Shown one piece after another: positions 23,055-30,618 of a DNA stretch of 37,017 nucleotides. Origin of the DNA: CAZCQP01 sp964500895 (GTDB lineage Bacteria; Bacillota; Clostridia; Lachnospirales; JAISER01); the NCBI GenBank assembly GCA_964500895.1, contig CAZCQP010000029.1, forward strand, positions 1-37,017, in the 5' to 3' direction. The position numbers and the translations under genes are program-made. The notes below the pieces were generated by a model. It was not told the DNA's origin. It did not search any database and saw only the letters and a list, made by a program, of their open reading frames with translations. How positions within the stretch are numbered: position 1 is the stretch's first letter; every line of letters starts with the position of its first letter.

Positions 23055-24239
23055 ATGGAAACCATGACATCCAGGGAACGGGTGATGAAGGCTTTGAATC
23101 ACCAGCCCACAGACCGTATTCCCATAGATATTGGCGGTATGCACAATTTAACCACCATGCACCGGGATACATACGCTAACCTTAAAAAGTATATGGGCTT
23201 GGAGGAAGATGCGGTGCTCACCTCGGCATTGTCCCAGTCCATCCAGCCCACCGCCTTTATGCGGGAGCGGTTTAAAACCGATTGCTACCCCATTTACCTG
23301 CCTTTAAAAGAGCACGAAAAGAACCCCACCCAAGAGGCAGACGGTTCCCTTACTTACATGGATGAATGGGGCGTGAAATGGCGCTGTTCCCCCGGCGGGC
23401 TGTACTTTGACCCGGTGGGCCACCCCATGACAGACTTTGAGTATGAAGATTTAGAAAGCTACCCATGGCCGGACCCTTACAAAGATTATGGCTATGATGC
23501 CCTGGCTGCCCATGCCAAAGACATGTATGAAAACACCGACTATGCACTGGTATTAAACGGCCCTCTGGACGGTGCCACCTATGTGCCGGTGCAACAGCTT
23601 TTAGGCTATGAAGAATTTTTTGTACGGCTGATGATTGATGAACCCTTTATTGAATATTGCCTGGACAAAGTGGTGGAGTTTCAAATTGCCCAGCTGGGTA
23701 TGATTTTTGACAAAATGGGCCAGTACATTCAAGTTGCACGGATGTCTGACGATTTGGGCACCCAAAACGCCCCCATCATGCGGCCAGATGTGTACCGGAA
23801 AATCATCAAACCCCGGCAGAAAAAAATTGTAGACTTTATCAAGTCTAAAAAGCCGGACATTAAAATCATTTACCATTGTGACGGGGCTGTGTATCCTTTC
23901 ATTCCCGACTTTATAGACCTGGGTTTTGATGCCTGGAACCCGGTGCAAGTGACGGCAGACGGCATTGACGACACTGCCCGGCTGAAACGAGAATTTGGGG
24001 ATAAATTGTGCTTCTGGGGGGCCGGTTGTGACAGCCAGCAGGTCATTGCCCGGAAAACACCAGAGGACATACGGGCAGAAGTGCGCCGCCGCATTAACGA
24101 CCTGGCTGCAAACGGTGGCTTGGTCTTAGGTTCCATTCACAATTTACAGCGGGATGTTCCCCCGGAAAACATTGTGGCTTTTTACGATGCCCTTTATGAA
24201 TACGGCGTGGCTTATTACGAAAACGGCGGTAAAGTTTGA
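23055..24239 (+). CDS. Uroporphyrinogen decarboxylase (UroD/MtaA)-family protein
   Basis: A 394-residue TIM-barrel protein with the N-terminal SRERVMKALNHQPTDRIP signature of the UroD superfamily and a C-terminal NGGLVLGSIHNLQRDVPPEN stretch. The branch with this look is usually annotated as uroporphyrinogen decarboxylase but includes corrinoid-dependent methyltransferases and many uncharacterised catabolic members. No heme genes, corrinoid protein or corrinoid activator are nearby, so neither classical role fits. It sits between two alcohol dehydrogenases and a creatininase-family gene and is probably part of the same degradation pathway. Function unknown. Confidence 0.88.
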   Translation: METMTSRERVMKALNHQPTDRIPIDIGGMHNLTTMHRDTYANLKKYMGLEEDAVLTSALSQSIQPTAFMRERFKTDCYPIYLPLKEHEKNPTQEADGSLTYMDEWGVKWRCSPGGLYFDPVGHPMTDFEYEDLESYPWPDPYKDYGYDALAAHAKDMYENTDYALVLNGPLDGATYVPVQQLLGYEEFFVRLMIDEPFIEYCLDKVVEFQIAQLGMIFDKMGQYIQVARMSDDLGTQNAPIMRPDVYRKIIKPRQKKIVDFIKSKKPDIKIIYHCDGAVYPFIPDFIDLGFDAWNPVQVTADGIDDTARLKREFGDKLCFWGAGCDSQQVIARKTPEDIRAEVRRRINDLAANGGLVLGSIHNLQRDVPPENIVAFYDALYEYGVAYYENGGKV

Positions 24240-24247
24240 TTCAAACT
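24233..24247. repeat. Short perfect palindrome at the end of the UroD-family gene
   Basis: AGTTTGA, one base, TCAAACT: a perfect 7-1-7 dyad overlapping the UroD-family stop codon, followed by an AT-rich stretch before the creatininase-family ribosome site. It could be an operator or a small RNA hairpin. No well-spaced promoter was found. Confidence 0.4.
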
Positions 24248-24279
24248 AAATATATATAATACGAAAGGAAGAACCAGAC

Positions 24280-25191
24280 ATGAAAAAGCAAATAGAATTT
24301 AAATTAAACAAAAGAGATTCCCTTTGGTTTCAAGACAATTCCGCAGCGGTGAACGTGGCATACGCCAAAGAAGTTTGTGACCTGGCCATTCTGCCTTTGG
24401 GCGCTATTGAACAGCACGGCCCACACTGCCCTTGCGGCAGTGATACTTTCAACGCCATTGGCATTGCTGAAGCGGTAGCCCAAAAATCCGGCGCTATGAT
24501 TCTGCCTTGCCCCATGTACGGCGCACATCCCCATCATCACTGGGGGATGCCCGGCACCATTCCTTTAACCTTTGAAACACACATTGCCATGATTGTAGAC
24601 ATCATCCGTGGCGCAGCCGTGGCTGGGTACAACAAATTCCTCATCATTTCCGCCCATGGCCAAACCATGTCCATGTTCACCGCTGTACATAAAGTGGGCA
24701 TTGAAGGCTTTTTCACCCTGGGCAGCACCTGGTACGATTTCTTGCGGGACAACAAAAAAACATTAGACACCTACATGTGGCACGCTGATGAAGCAGAAAC
24801 TTCTGTAGCGCTGTCTCTGTATCCACAATGGGTACACATGGATTTGGCAGTACCCGGCAAAGGTACCCCACTGGTGAACAGCAAATGGAAAATTGCTCCC
24901 GGCCAAGCTGCCGAACCCGGTATGCTGTACCACTTTGAAGGCACCTTCGGCTTGCCCGAAAAAGACGACCTGGACACTGGCGTTATCGGTGACCCCACCC
25001 TGGCCAGCAAAGAAAAAGGCGACGAAATTGTGGACCGGGTATCGGATTTATATGCCCAGCTTATTGCTGAAATCATGGAACAACACCCATGCGGCATTAA
25101 CCCATTAGGGTTCCGCAACCCGTTAGGTTACACCGGTGCAGACCGGTTCCAATACGATGATGACCACGACAGCAGAGGCCGTCGCAAGTAA
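24280..25191 (+). CDS. Creatininase-family metal hydrolase
   Basis: A 303-residue member of the creatininase family, somewhat longer than creatininase (about 260). Metal-site residues are Glu44 and His46 (IEQHGPH), Asp55 (CGSD), His126 (SAHGQ) and the HADEAETS motif (169-176). The position of creatininase Glu122 is Gln128 here, so creatinine itself is an unlikely substrate. The family also includes lactam hydrolases and a ring-opening hydrolase of diketo-inositol (IolN) known from Thermotoga-type inositol pathways. With a zinc dehydrogenase directly downstream, an IolN-like C-C hydrolase on a cyclic diketone is a candidate role. AAAGGAAG precedes the ATG. Confidence 0.88.
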   Translation: MKKQIEFKLNKRDSLWFQDNSAAVNVAYAKEVCDLAILPLGAIEQHGPHCPCGSDTFNAIGIAEAVAQKSGAMILPCPMYGAHPHHHWGMPGTIPLTFETHIAMIVDIIRGAAVAGYNKFLIISAHGQTMSMFTAVHKVGIEGFFTLGSTWYDFLRDNKKTLDTYMWHADEAETSVALSLYPQWVHMDLAVPGKGTPLVNSKWKIAPGQAAEPGMLYHFEGTFGLPEKDDLDTGVIGDPTLASKEKGDEIVDRVSDLYAQLIAEIMEQHPCGINPLGFRNPLGYTGADRFQYDDDHDSRGRRK

Positions 25192-25207
25192 TCATACATT
25201 TAAAAGC

Positions 25208-25238
25208 ACAGGGCAAACGCTGCATACGTTTGCCCTGT
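25208..25238 (+). other. Strong intercistronic hairpin with weak T-tail
   Basis: A perfect 12-bp stem (25208-25219 with 25227-25238) carries a 7-base loop and is followed by only TT, A, C. It lies between the creatininase stop and the AAGGAGG of the next gene, 10 bp from that site. It may be a partial terminator or a message-protecting hairpin that lowers expression of the last two genes. Confidence 0.6.
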
Positions 25239-25262
25239 TTACTAACCAAGGAGGTGTGCCCC

Positions 25263-26285
25263 TTGAAAGCAGCATTTGTAACAGCAGTAGGGCAGGTGGA
25301 AATCCGTGATATTCCAAAGCCCGACATAAAGCCGGATGAAGTGCTTATCCGTGTGAAAACCGCCGGTGTGTGCGGTTCAGATTTACACCTGTTCCACGGC
25401 ACCCATGCCTTTCGCAAGCCCCCCGCCATATTAGGCCATGAAATGGCTGGGGAAATTGTGGAAGTAGGCAGCCAGGTCACCGGGTACAAAGTGGGGGACC
25501 GGGTAACTGTGGAGCCTCAAAAAGGTTGCGGCCATTGCGAAATGTGCAAGCAGGGTGCCATTAACATTTGCGACAACAAAATTGCCCCAGGCACCCCAGC
25601 CTGGATTGGCACCTTTGTGGAATACTTCAATGCTCCGGAAAGTGCCTTGCACCGGCTGGACCCCGCCACTTATTATGAGATGGGCACGCTGATTGAGCCA
25701 TTTGCGGTGGTCATTCACCTGCTGGAGCAAGCCACCGTGAAGGCACGGGACTGCCTGGTCATTTTAGGGGCAGGCACCATTGGGCTGTTAACGTTGGTAG
25801 CCGCCAAGGCCATGGGTTTTAAAACCATCATCTGCACAGACACCGCCCCTTACAACCGGGAAATGGCCTTGCAGCTGGGGGCTGCGGCGGCCATTAATCC
25901 GCTGGAGGAAGATGTTGCCCAGGTGACCAAAGCCTTAAACGGCGGGCGTGGGGCCGATTTGGCCATTGTGGCCGCCGGTGCGCCCTCTATTTTAGACCAA
26001 GCCTGCACCAGTGTGCGCAAAAAAGGGGAAATCGGCATTGTGGCGTCCATTTCCAAGCCGCTGCCCTTCTTCTGCTACCACATTGTGGCCAACGAGCAAC
26101 GGGTGTACGGCGTTTGGACTTACGAGCACGAAGACTTTGTGAAAGCCGCCCAGATGATTAACAACGGGCTGGATTTAAGCCCTTTTATCACCCACAAGCT
26201 GCCACTAGAGCAATCACAACAGGCATTAAACATCCTTAGCGAAAAAAAAGAAAACGTGATTAAAGTGCTGGTCACCATGGCATAA
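25263..26285 (+). CDS. Zinc-dependent alcohol dehydrogenase (second copy)
   Basis: A 340-residue medium-chain dehydrogenase. The catalytic zinc residues are Cys37, His59 and Glu60 (LGHEM); the structural cysteines are Cys89, Cys92, Cys95 and Cys103; the NAD loop is ILGAGTIGLL. The start is TTG at 25263, 8 bp after AAGGAGG; an in-frame ATG at 25230 lies inside the hairpin and has no ribosome site. It is not a recent duplicate of the dehydrogenase at 21998, as the two differ throughout. The pairing with a creatininase-family hydrolase recalls the IolM-IolN pair of alternative inositol catabolism. Substrate unproven. Confidence 0.93.
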   Translation: MKAAFVTAVGQVEIRDIPKPDIKPDEVLIRVKTAGVCGSDLHLFHGTHAFRKPPAILGHEMAGEIVEVGSQVTGYKVGDRVTVEPQKGCGHCEMCKQGAINICDNKIAPGTPAWIGTFVEYFNAPESALHRLDPATYYEMGTLIEPFAVVIHLLEQATVKARDCLVILGAGTIGLLTLVAAKAMGFKTIICTDTAPYNREMALQLGAAAAINPLEEDVAQVTKALNGGRGADLAIVAAGAPSILDQACTSVRKKGEIGIVASISKPLPFFCYHIVANEQRVYGVWTYEHEDFVKAAQMINNGLDLSPFITHKLPLEQSQQALNILSEKKENVIKVLVTMA

Positions 26286-26315
26286 GCCGAAGCGGGATGA
26301 AGGGGGAGGCGGCAA

Positions 26316-27413
26316 ATGGACGACAACATTATTTTTTACAGCAACGACAACAATGTGAAACTGGTGGGCCACACGGACTATAACGACTATATTCAAGCCA
26401 CAGAAAGACGGCAGGAATTGCCAGGGTTTGACCCGGAATACCTGGACATTGTGGACTATATTTTAAAAATTACTTACAACATATGGGAAGACAAGGGCAT
26501 TGGCATCATCTATGACACGTACCACAACGACATTATTGTGCATCAAGGCCACCAGCGGGCCGTGGGCATCAAAGGGGTTGTATCCGGCACGTTGTCTACC
26601 CTTCATGCTTTCCCGGACAGACGGGTCATTGGGGAAGACGTGATCTGGTCCGAAGATAAGCCGGGCGGCTTCTATAGCTCTCACCGGGTGCTGTCTACCG
26701 GCACCAACTTGGGGGAGAGTAGCTTTGGCCCGGCTACCGGCAAGGCGATTCACTTTCGCACCATTGCAGACTGTGCCGTGAAGGAAAACCGCATTTATGA
26801 GGAATGGCTTGTGCGAGACAATCTATGGATTGTGGAACAATTGGGGTTTGATGCCCACGAACTGGCCAAATCTATGGCTGCGCCAACCCCTGTGCCTGCG
26901 GGCTACGGCATGTCTGAAAGCACGGAAGGGTCTGTTTTTCAAACCTTATACCAGGCCAAAGATGATTCTGTGGGGGAAATGATGCTGGCGATGCATCAAG
27001 CCATTTTTGCCTGCAAGCGGTTTGACAAAGTGAAGAAGTATTTTGCGGAAAATGCCAACTTGGTTTACATTGGCAATAAGCAGCTGGTAGGGCATGATGA
27101 AATTCAAGGGACATTTGTTAGCTTGCTGGCTTCCTTCCCTAACGCCGCCTTTTGCTTAGACCGGGTTACCTGCAACAACCAGCCCGACGACACTTGGCAC
27201 GTTTCTGTGCGCTGGCGTTTGCGGGGGCTGCATGAGGGCCTTGGCGCATTTGGTCAGCCCAGCGGTAAACCTGTGGAAATTTTGGGGGTTAACCAATATA
27301 AGGTGGAAAACGGAAAAATCACCGAAGGCTATATGATTTTTGATGGGTTAAGTGTTTTGCGGCAGATTTATGCCGGATACAAGGCCCCGCAAGCTGTGGA
27401 AGAAACACAGTAA
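26316..27413 (+). CDS. Protein with two fused SnoaL-like domains
   Basis: This 365-residue protein contains two SnoaL/NTF2-like domains in tandem: about residues 45-185, with IIYDTY, AFPD, FGPATGK and an EEWLVRDN strand typical of SnoaL-like cyclases, and about 218-345, with SFPN and a FGQPSGK version. A short linker joins them. The first is the better match to catalytic members, while the second has lost the EW pair. It is the last gene of the rightward operon, 30 bp after the dehydrogenase, with GGGGGAGG as ribosome site. It shares its motifs with the four single-domain genes at 1-2154, linking the two loci. Confidence 0.83.
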   Translation: MDDNIIFYSNDNNVKLVGHTDYNDYIQATERRQELPGFDPEYLDIVDYILKITYNIWEDKGIGIIYDTYHNDIIVHQGHQRAVGIKGVVSGTLSTLHAFPDRRVIGEDVIWSEDKPGGFYSSHRVLSTGTNLGESSFGPATGKAIHFRTIADCAVKENRIYEEWLVRDNLWIVEQLGFDAHELAKSMAAPTPVPAGYGMSESTEGSVFQTLYQAKDDSVGEMMLAMHQAIFACKRFDKVKKYFAENANLVYIGNKQLVGHDEIQGTFVSLLASFPNAAFCLDRVTCNNQPDDTWHVSVRWRLRGLHEGLGAFGQPSGKPVEILGVNQYKVENGKITEGYMIFDGLSVLRQIYAGYKAPQAVEETQ

Positions 27414-27438
27414 AAAGATAGAGCTACTAAACTGGCGC

Positions 27439-27478
27439 CGCCTGGCTCCCTGTTTCATAAGGGAGCAGGCGTTTTTTT
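27439..27478 (+). terminator. Rho-independent terminator of the rightward catabolic operon
   Basis: CGCCT and GCTCCCT (27439-27451, one bulged G) pair with AGGGAGC and AGGCG (27460-27471) around an 8-base loop, followed by seven T. This marks the end of the sigma-54-driven transcript. Confidence 0.92.
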
Positions 27479-27485
27479 AATATAA

Positions 27486-27671
27486 AGCCTTGACGAAAAA
27501 CCACAAAGCGCCTATGACATTCAGAAAGATGTGGACTATCACCAGTTCTCCAAATGAACAAAGGTAAGCGTCCCATCCATATACAAAAGCCGAGCGCAAA
27601 GAGAAGCGGAAAAGGAGCGCCAATATGCATTACGGCAAGAAAAGAAAAAAGCGAAACATAAGGGGCGGTAA
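27486..27671 (+). pseudogene. Decayed coding remnant with Lys/Arg/Glu-rich tail
   Basis: One frame reads as protein for 61 codons before a TAA at 27669, broken by a single TGA after about 23 codons. It begins SLDEKPQSAYDIQKD and ends in a strongly basic-acidic repeat (REAEKERQYALRQEKKK). There is no start codon or ribosome site, and an in-frame stop lies just upstream. It looks like the 3' end of a gene otherwise lost. The tail resembles C-termini of replication or mobilisation proteins of mobile elements in Firmicutes, but I cannot name the family. It sits at the junction to an AT-richer segment. Confidence 0.45.
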
Positions 27672-27706
27672 TTAATGGTTATGCCATCAATTATCGGCTC
27701 TTTTTT
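27669..27706 (+). terminator. Probable terminator after the remnant
   Basis: TAATTAATGG (27669-27678) pairs with CCATCAATTA (27684-27693) with one mismatch and a 5-base loop; six T follow at 27701-27706 after a short gap. It includes the stop codon of the remnant, suggesting it was that gene's own terminator. Confidence 0.5.
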
Positions 27707-27727
27707 ATATAAATTTCCACATAAGAC

Positions 27728-27781
27728 TTGACAGCTAAAAAAGAATATGGTATTGTAATAAAAAACAAACCGTCGGTCGGT
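27728..27781 (+). promoter_or_regulatory. Promoter and probable self-operator of the TetR gene
   Basis: TTGACA (27728-27733) is followed after 17 bp by TATTGT (27751-27756). Just past the expected start point lies ACCGTCGGTCGGT (27769-27781), an ACCG/CGGT dyad of the kind bound by TetR-family repressors. A repressor there would block its own operon. Confidence 0.65.
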
Positions 27782-27799
27782 ATACGAGGAGGTGATTCA

Positions 27800-28444
27800 G
27801 TGGCACGGAAAAACAATCCCAAGCAAACAGTTGAAAATATTTTGTCCGTGTCTGCAAAACTGTTTACAGCAAAAGGGTATGAGCAGACCAGTATGCAAGA
27901 TATTGTAGAAGCTTTAGGCATGTCTAAAGGTGCAATCTTTCATCATTTTAAGTCTAAGGAAGACATTTTTAATCACGTGGTTAACATGCAAGCAGAGTTT
28001 CAGGAAAAAACCATCTGCAATTGGATTGAGGAAATGCAGGGGCTTTCTGCAAAAGAAAAGCTTACTGCACTTCTGGAGAAAAGCCTCTCGGCGTCCCATA
28101 TGCACACGTTGGACAATGTTATCGCCTCGCAGATAGAAAACCCCCGATTCATTGTTGCCAATATGAAGGATTTGGTGAGCAGAGGCGCTCCCCTCATAGC
28201 CAGCATCATGCGGGAGGGCATACAAGACGGCTCTGTTAAAACAGATTTTCCTGATGAATGTGCAGAGGTCTTTTTACTATTATTCAATATTTGGTGTGAC
28301 CCTGTGTTATTTCAGTGTGATACGGCACGTTTAGTCAAGCGGCTTCAGTTTCTCCAGCAGATGATGGGGATGATGTGTGCAGACTTCATGAGTGAAGAGC
28401 TGCTCCAAAAGTATGTAAGTTTTGTTGAAAAATTGTATCAGTGA
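27800..28444 (+). CDS. TetR-family transcriptional repressor
   Basis: A 214-residue regulator with the N-terminal TetR helix-turn-helix (about residues 8-55: ILSVSAKLFTAKGYEQTSMQDI, then GMSKGAIFHHFKSKEDIF). The C-terminal ligand domain is unremarkable. The start is GTG at 27800, 8 bp after GAGGAGG; an in-frame ATG at 27728 lies within the promoter. It heads a four-gene set with a small membrane protein, a hydrolase and a CPBP protease, and probably represses them together by the site at 27769-27781. The inducer is unknown. Confidence 0.93.
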   Translation: MARKNNPKQTVENILSVSAKLFTAKGYEQTSMQDIVEALGMSKGAIFHHFKSKEDIFNHVVNMQAEFQEKTICNWIEEMQGLSAKEKLTALLEKSLSASHMHTLDNVIASQIENPRFIVANMKDLVSRGAPLIASIMREGIQDGSVKTDFPDECAEVFLLLFNIWCDPVLFQCDTARLVKRLQFLQQMMGMMCADFMSEELLQKYVSFVEKLYQ

Positions 28445-28476
28445 GTAAGCATCTAAGAGAAAATGGAGGTAGGGGA

Positions 28477-28680
28477 ATGGAAAAGATTATTGATGCAATG
28501 TTGGAAAATATTTTTGGTGGCTTGACCATCCAAATAACGGTTATTAACATCATTGTTGGTATTTTATTTATCGTTGGTGGTGTGCATCTATTAACAAAAG
28601 CAAAACGATTTACAGGATGGATGTGCATTGCAATTGGGAGCTTGGGTATTTTAACCCGCCTTTTGCTGTTGCTTTTTTAG
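28477..28680 (+). CDS. Small two-helix membrane protein
   Basis: A 67-residue protein with two hydrophobic segments (about 13-36 and 45-66) joined by a basic turn (TKAKRF), so both ends are probably on one side of the membrane. The ATG at 28477 has GGAGG 7 bp upstream, better than the upstream in-frame start at 28441. It lies 32 bp after the TetR gene and 43 bp before the hydrolase gene. No family recognised. It could be a partner of the hydrolase or the CPBP protease. Confidence 0.7.
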   Translation: MEKIIDAMLENIFGGLTIQITVINIIVGILFIVGGVHLLTKAKRFTGWMCIAIGSLGILTRLLLLLF

Positions 28681-28723
28681 CAAATAGGGGCAAGAGAACG
28701 CAAAAGATAAGGAGATAAATGAA

Positions 28724-29782
28724 GTGAAAAGTAAGAAGAAAAAGATTATTGTAAGCCTGTGTGTTGTCTTCATCATTTTAGCTGTCGCCATTCCATTTGG
28801 TGCCTCCCTTATGATATACAATGACAACTTTGGAAGGCGTTATGAATCCTATGCACCGACGATGCGCAGCACCCAAGAGTTTGAAGGATTAAATGTGCAA
28901 AAATACACCTTTACTTCAAATAAAGGTCAGCAGCTTGCAGGGTACACCTATGATAAAGGCATTGAAAACCCTAAAGGACTTATCATCATTGCACATGGTT
29001 TCGGTGGCGGCGGCCATAACTGGTATATGGATGTAGCCGATTATCTTGCATCCAATGGCTACATTGTTTTTGCATATGATGCAACAGGCAATGATGAAAG
29101 TGAAGGAACATCTGTTCAAGGGCTTCCCCAAGGCATTATAGATTTGGACTATGCCATTCGCTTTATCAAAGACCAAAGTGCATTTGAAGACTTGCCCATC
29201 ATGTTATTTGGGCATAGTTGGGGTGCATATTCAGCTGGTAGCGTTTTAAATCTTTACCCAGATATAAATGCCGTTGTGATGGTTGTAGGTTTTAATAAGT
29301 CTACAAATTTGATACAAGAAGAAGGCAGAAGAATAGCTGGCAGCGCAATTAATGTTTTGGTGCCATATTTGACACTGATTGAGAAAATGAAGTTTGGACC
29401 CTATGCTTCGTATAATTGCCTAAATGGATTTCAAGGCTCAACGGCCGGAGTGATGCTTATCCATAGCGCCGATGACCCTGTGGTTTCCATAGAAAACAGT
29501 TTTAATGTTTTTTATGATCAATACAAAGACAATGAGCGGTTCACTTTTGTGCAATATGAAGACAGAGGACACAATTATGTTTACTACACGGATGATGCCA
29601 GGCAGTATACGGATACATTTAATAAGCAATACGCTGCATATAGAGAATCCTTAGGCGAAACAGTAAGCCCAGCAATGGAACAGGAATACTATAGCCATCA
29701 TCTGGATAAGCGGCTCATGTTTGAGCTTGATGAGGAACTGATGCAAAAAATTCTTGCATTTTACGATAGCTACGCCCAATAA
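28724..29782 (+). CDS. Membrane-anchored alpha/beta hydrolase
   Basis: A 352-residue protein with an N-terminal membrane anchor (about 7-28) after a lysine-rich start, then an alpha/beta-hydrolase domain outside the membrane. Visible catalytic elements are the HGFGGGGHNW oxyanion segment, the nucleophile serine in GHSWG, an acid in HSADDPVVS and the histidine in DRGHNYVYY. A C-terminal extension of about 55 residues follows. The start is GTG at 28724, 9 bp after AAGGAG; the nearby ATG at 28719 is out of frame. It is co-transcribed with a TetR repressor and a CPBP protease. It may detoxify an ester or lipid-like compound; substrate unknown. Confidence 0.9.
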   Translation: MKSKKKKIIVSLCVVFIILAVAIPFGASLMIYNDNFGRRYESYAPTMRSTQEFEGLNVQKYTFTSNKGQQLAGYTYDKGIENPKGLIIIAHGFGGGGHNWYMDVADYLASNGYIVFAYDATGNDESEGTSVQGLPQGIIDLDYAIRFIKDQSAFEDLPIMLFGHSWGAYSAGSVLNLYPDINAVVMVVGFNKSTNLIQEEGRRIAGSAINVLVPYLTLIEKMKFGPYASYNCLNGFQGSTAGVMLIHSADDPVVSIENSFNVFYDQYKDNERFTFVQYEDRGHNYVYYTDDARQYTDTFNKQYAAYRESLGETVSPAMEQEYYSHHLDKRLMFELDEELMQKILAFYDSYAQ

Positions 29783-29826
29783 AGTGGTGATAGGGAGCTG
29801 TTTTACATCATGATAGGTAGGATAAT

Positions 29827-30552
29827 ATGCGAAAATATAATTTTTTAATCTTTTGCTTTATCATTGAACTTATGCTCATTTTATCTATTGCAATGGCCAA
29901 TGTTTTAAAAACGCCTTTATTTTATGTTTTTTATACAGGCGTTTATGGCCTGTTATTAAGCACACTGTTGCCAATTGTATATATCTTTAAAACAAAGCAA
30001 ACTTTTGGCTCACTTGGGGTCAAACAGTTAGGAAAGCGACAAGTGATTGTACTTTTGATTTTTGTGATTTTTTCAATTGCCGGGCAACTTGTGCCTTTGC
30101 ATTTACAAGCTATAACGGTTCGTTATGATTTGCTTCCTATTTGCATCATGCCACTCATCCTTACAACATTTTTTGAGGAATTTCTATTTAGAGGATTGAT
30201 GCAAACAAGGTTTGAAGCAATGTATGGAGCCATTCCAGCCATTTTATTATCCGGGTTAATGTTTTCGCTCTATCACATTGGTTACCCCGGATTTCGTACA
30301 GCCAGTGATTTGCTTATTTTATGGGCTGTGGGCATCGGGTTTGCTCTATCGTTTAAGCTCGCAAACAATAATGTAATTGTAGCCTATTTGGTGAACTTAC
30401 CCAACGCATTGGTTACATATATCCTAAAATCTGAACAGTTCCCAACATATGCATTTACAAGTACGTATAATGTCATTGCGGGAGTATGTATTGTTTTGAT
30501 TGCCGTCATATTATATTACTCAAATCAGTGCATATTAAAAGGGAATGATTGA
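29827..30552 (+). CDS. CPBP-family intramembrane metalloprotease
   Basis: A 241-residue membrane protein with about seven hydrophobic segments. The CPBP (CAAX protease and bacteriocin-processing) motifs are present: EEFLFRG (EExxxR) near residue 119, FSLYH (FxxxH) near 142-146 and a later NLPNA. These enzymes cleave peptides within the membrane and in Firmicutes often give self-immunity to, or process, small peptides. It ends the TetR-controlled set and is closed by a terminator. The surrounding DNA is AT-richer than the catabolic region. Confidence 0.9.
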   Translation: MRKYNFLIFCFIIELMLILSIAMANVLKTPLFYVFYTGVYGLLLSTLLPIVYIFKTKQTFGSLGVKQLGKRQVIVLLIFVIFSIAGQLVPLHLQAITVRYDLLPICIMPLILTTFFEEFLFRGLMQTRFEAMYGAIPAILLSGLMFSLYHIGYPGFRTASDLLILWAVGIGFALSFKLANNNVIVAYLVNLPNALVTYILKSEQFPTYAFTSTYNVIAGVCIVLIAVILYYSNQCILKGND

Positions 30553-30578
30553 CCCGTAAATCGTGGACAAAGCCAATG

Positions 30579-30612
30579 AAAGGGTGCCAGCAACAAATGC
30601 CGGCACCCTTTT
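30579..30612. terminator. Terminator between convergent CPBP and GGDEF genes
   Basis: AAAGGGTGCC (30579-30588) pairs with GGCACCCTTT (30602-30611), with a further GCA/TGC pairing inside. A short T-run follows on the plus strand and A-rich sequence before the stem gives T on the minus strand, so it may serve both directions. Confidence 0.8.
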
Positions 30613-30618
30613 GTGTGT

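Noticed and set aside
24280..25191. True creatininase
   Set aside because: The protein is longer than creatininase, has Gln at the position of metal ligand Glu122, and lacks creatinase or sarcosine genes nearby.
27439..27706. Insertion sequence at the junction
   Set aside because: No terminal inverted repeats, target duplication or transposase frame; only a short coding remnant and two hairpins.
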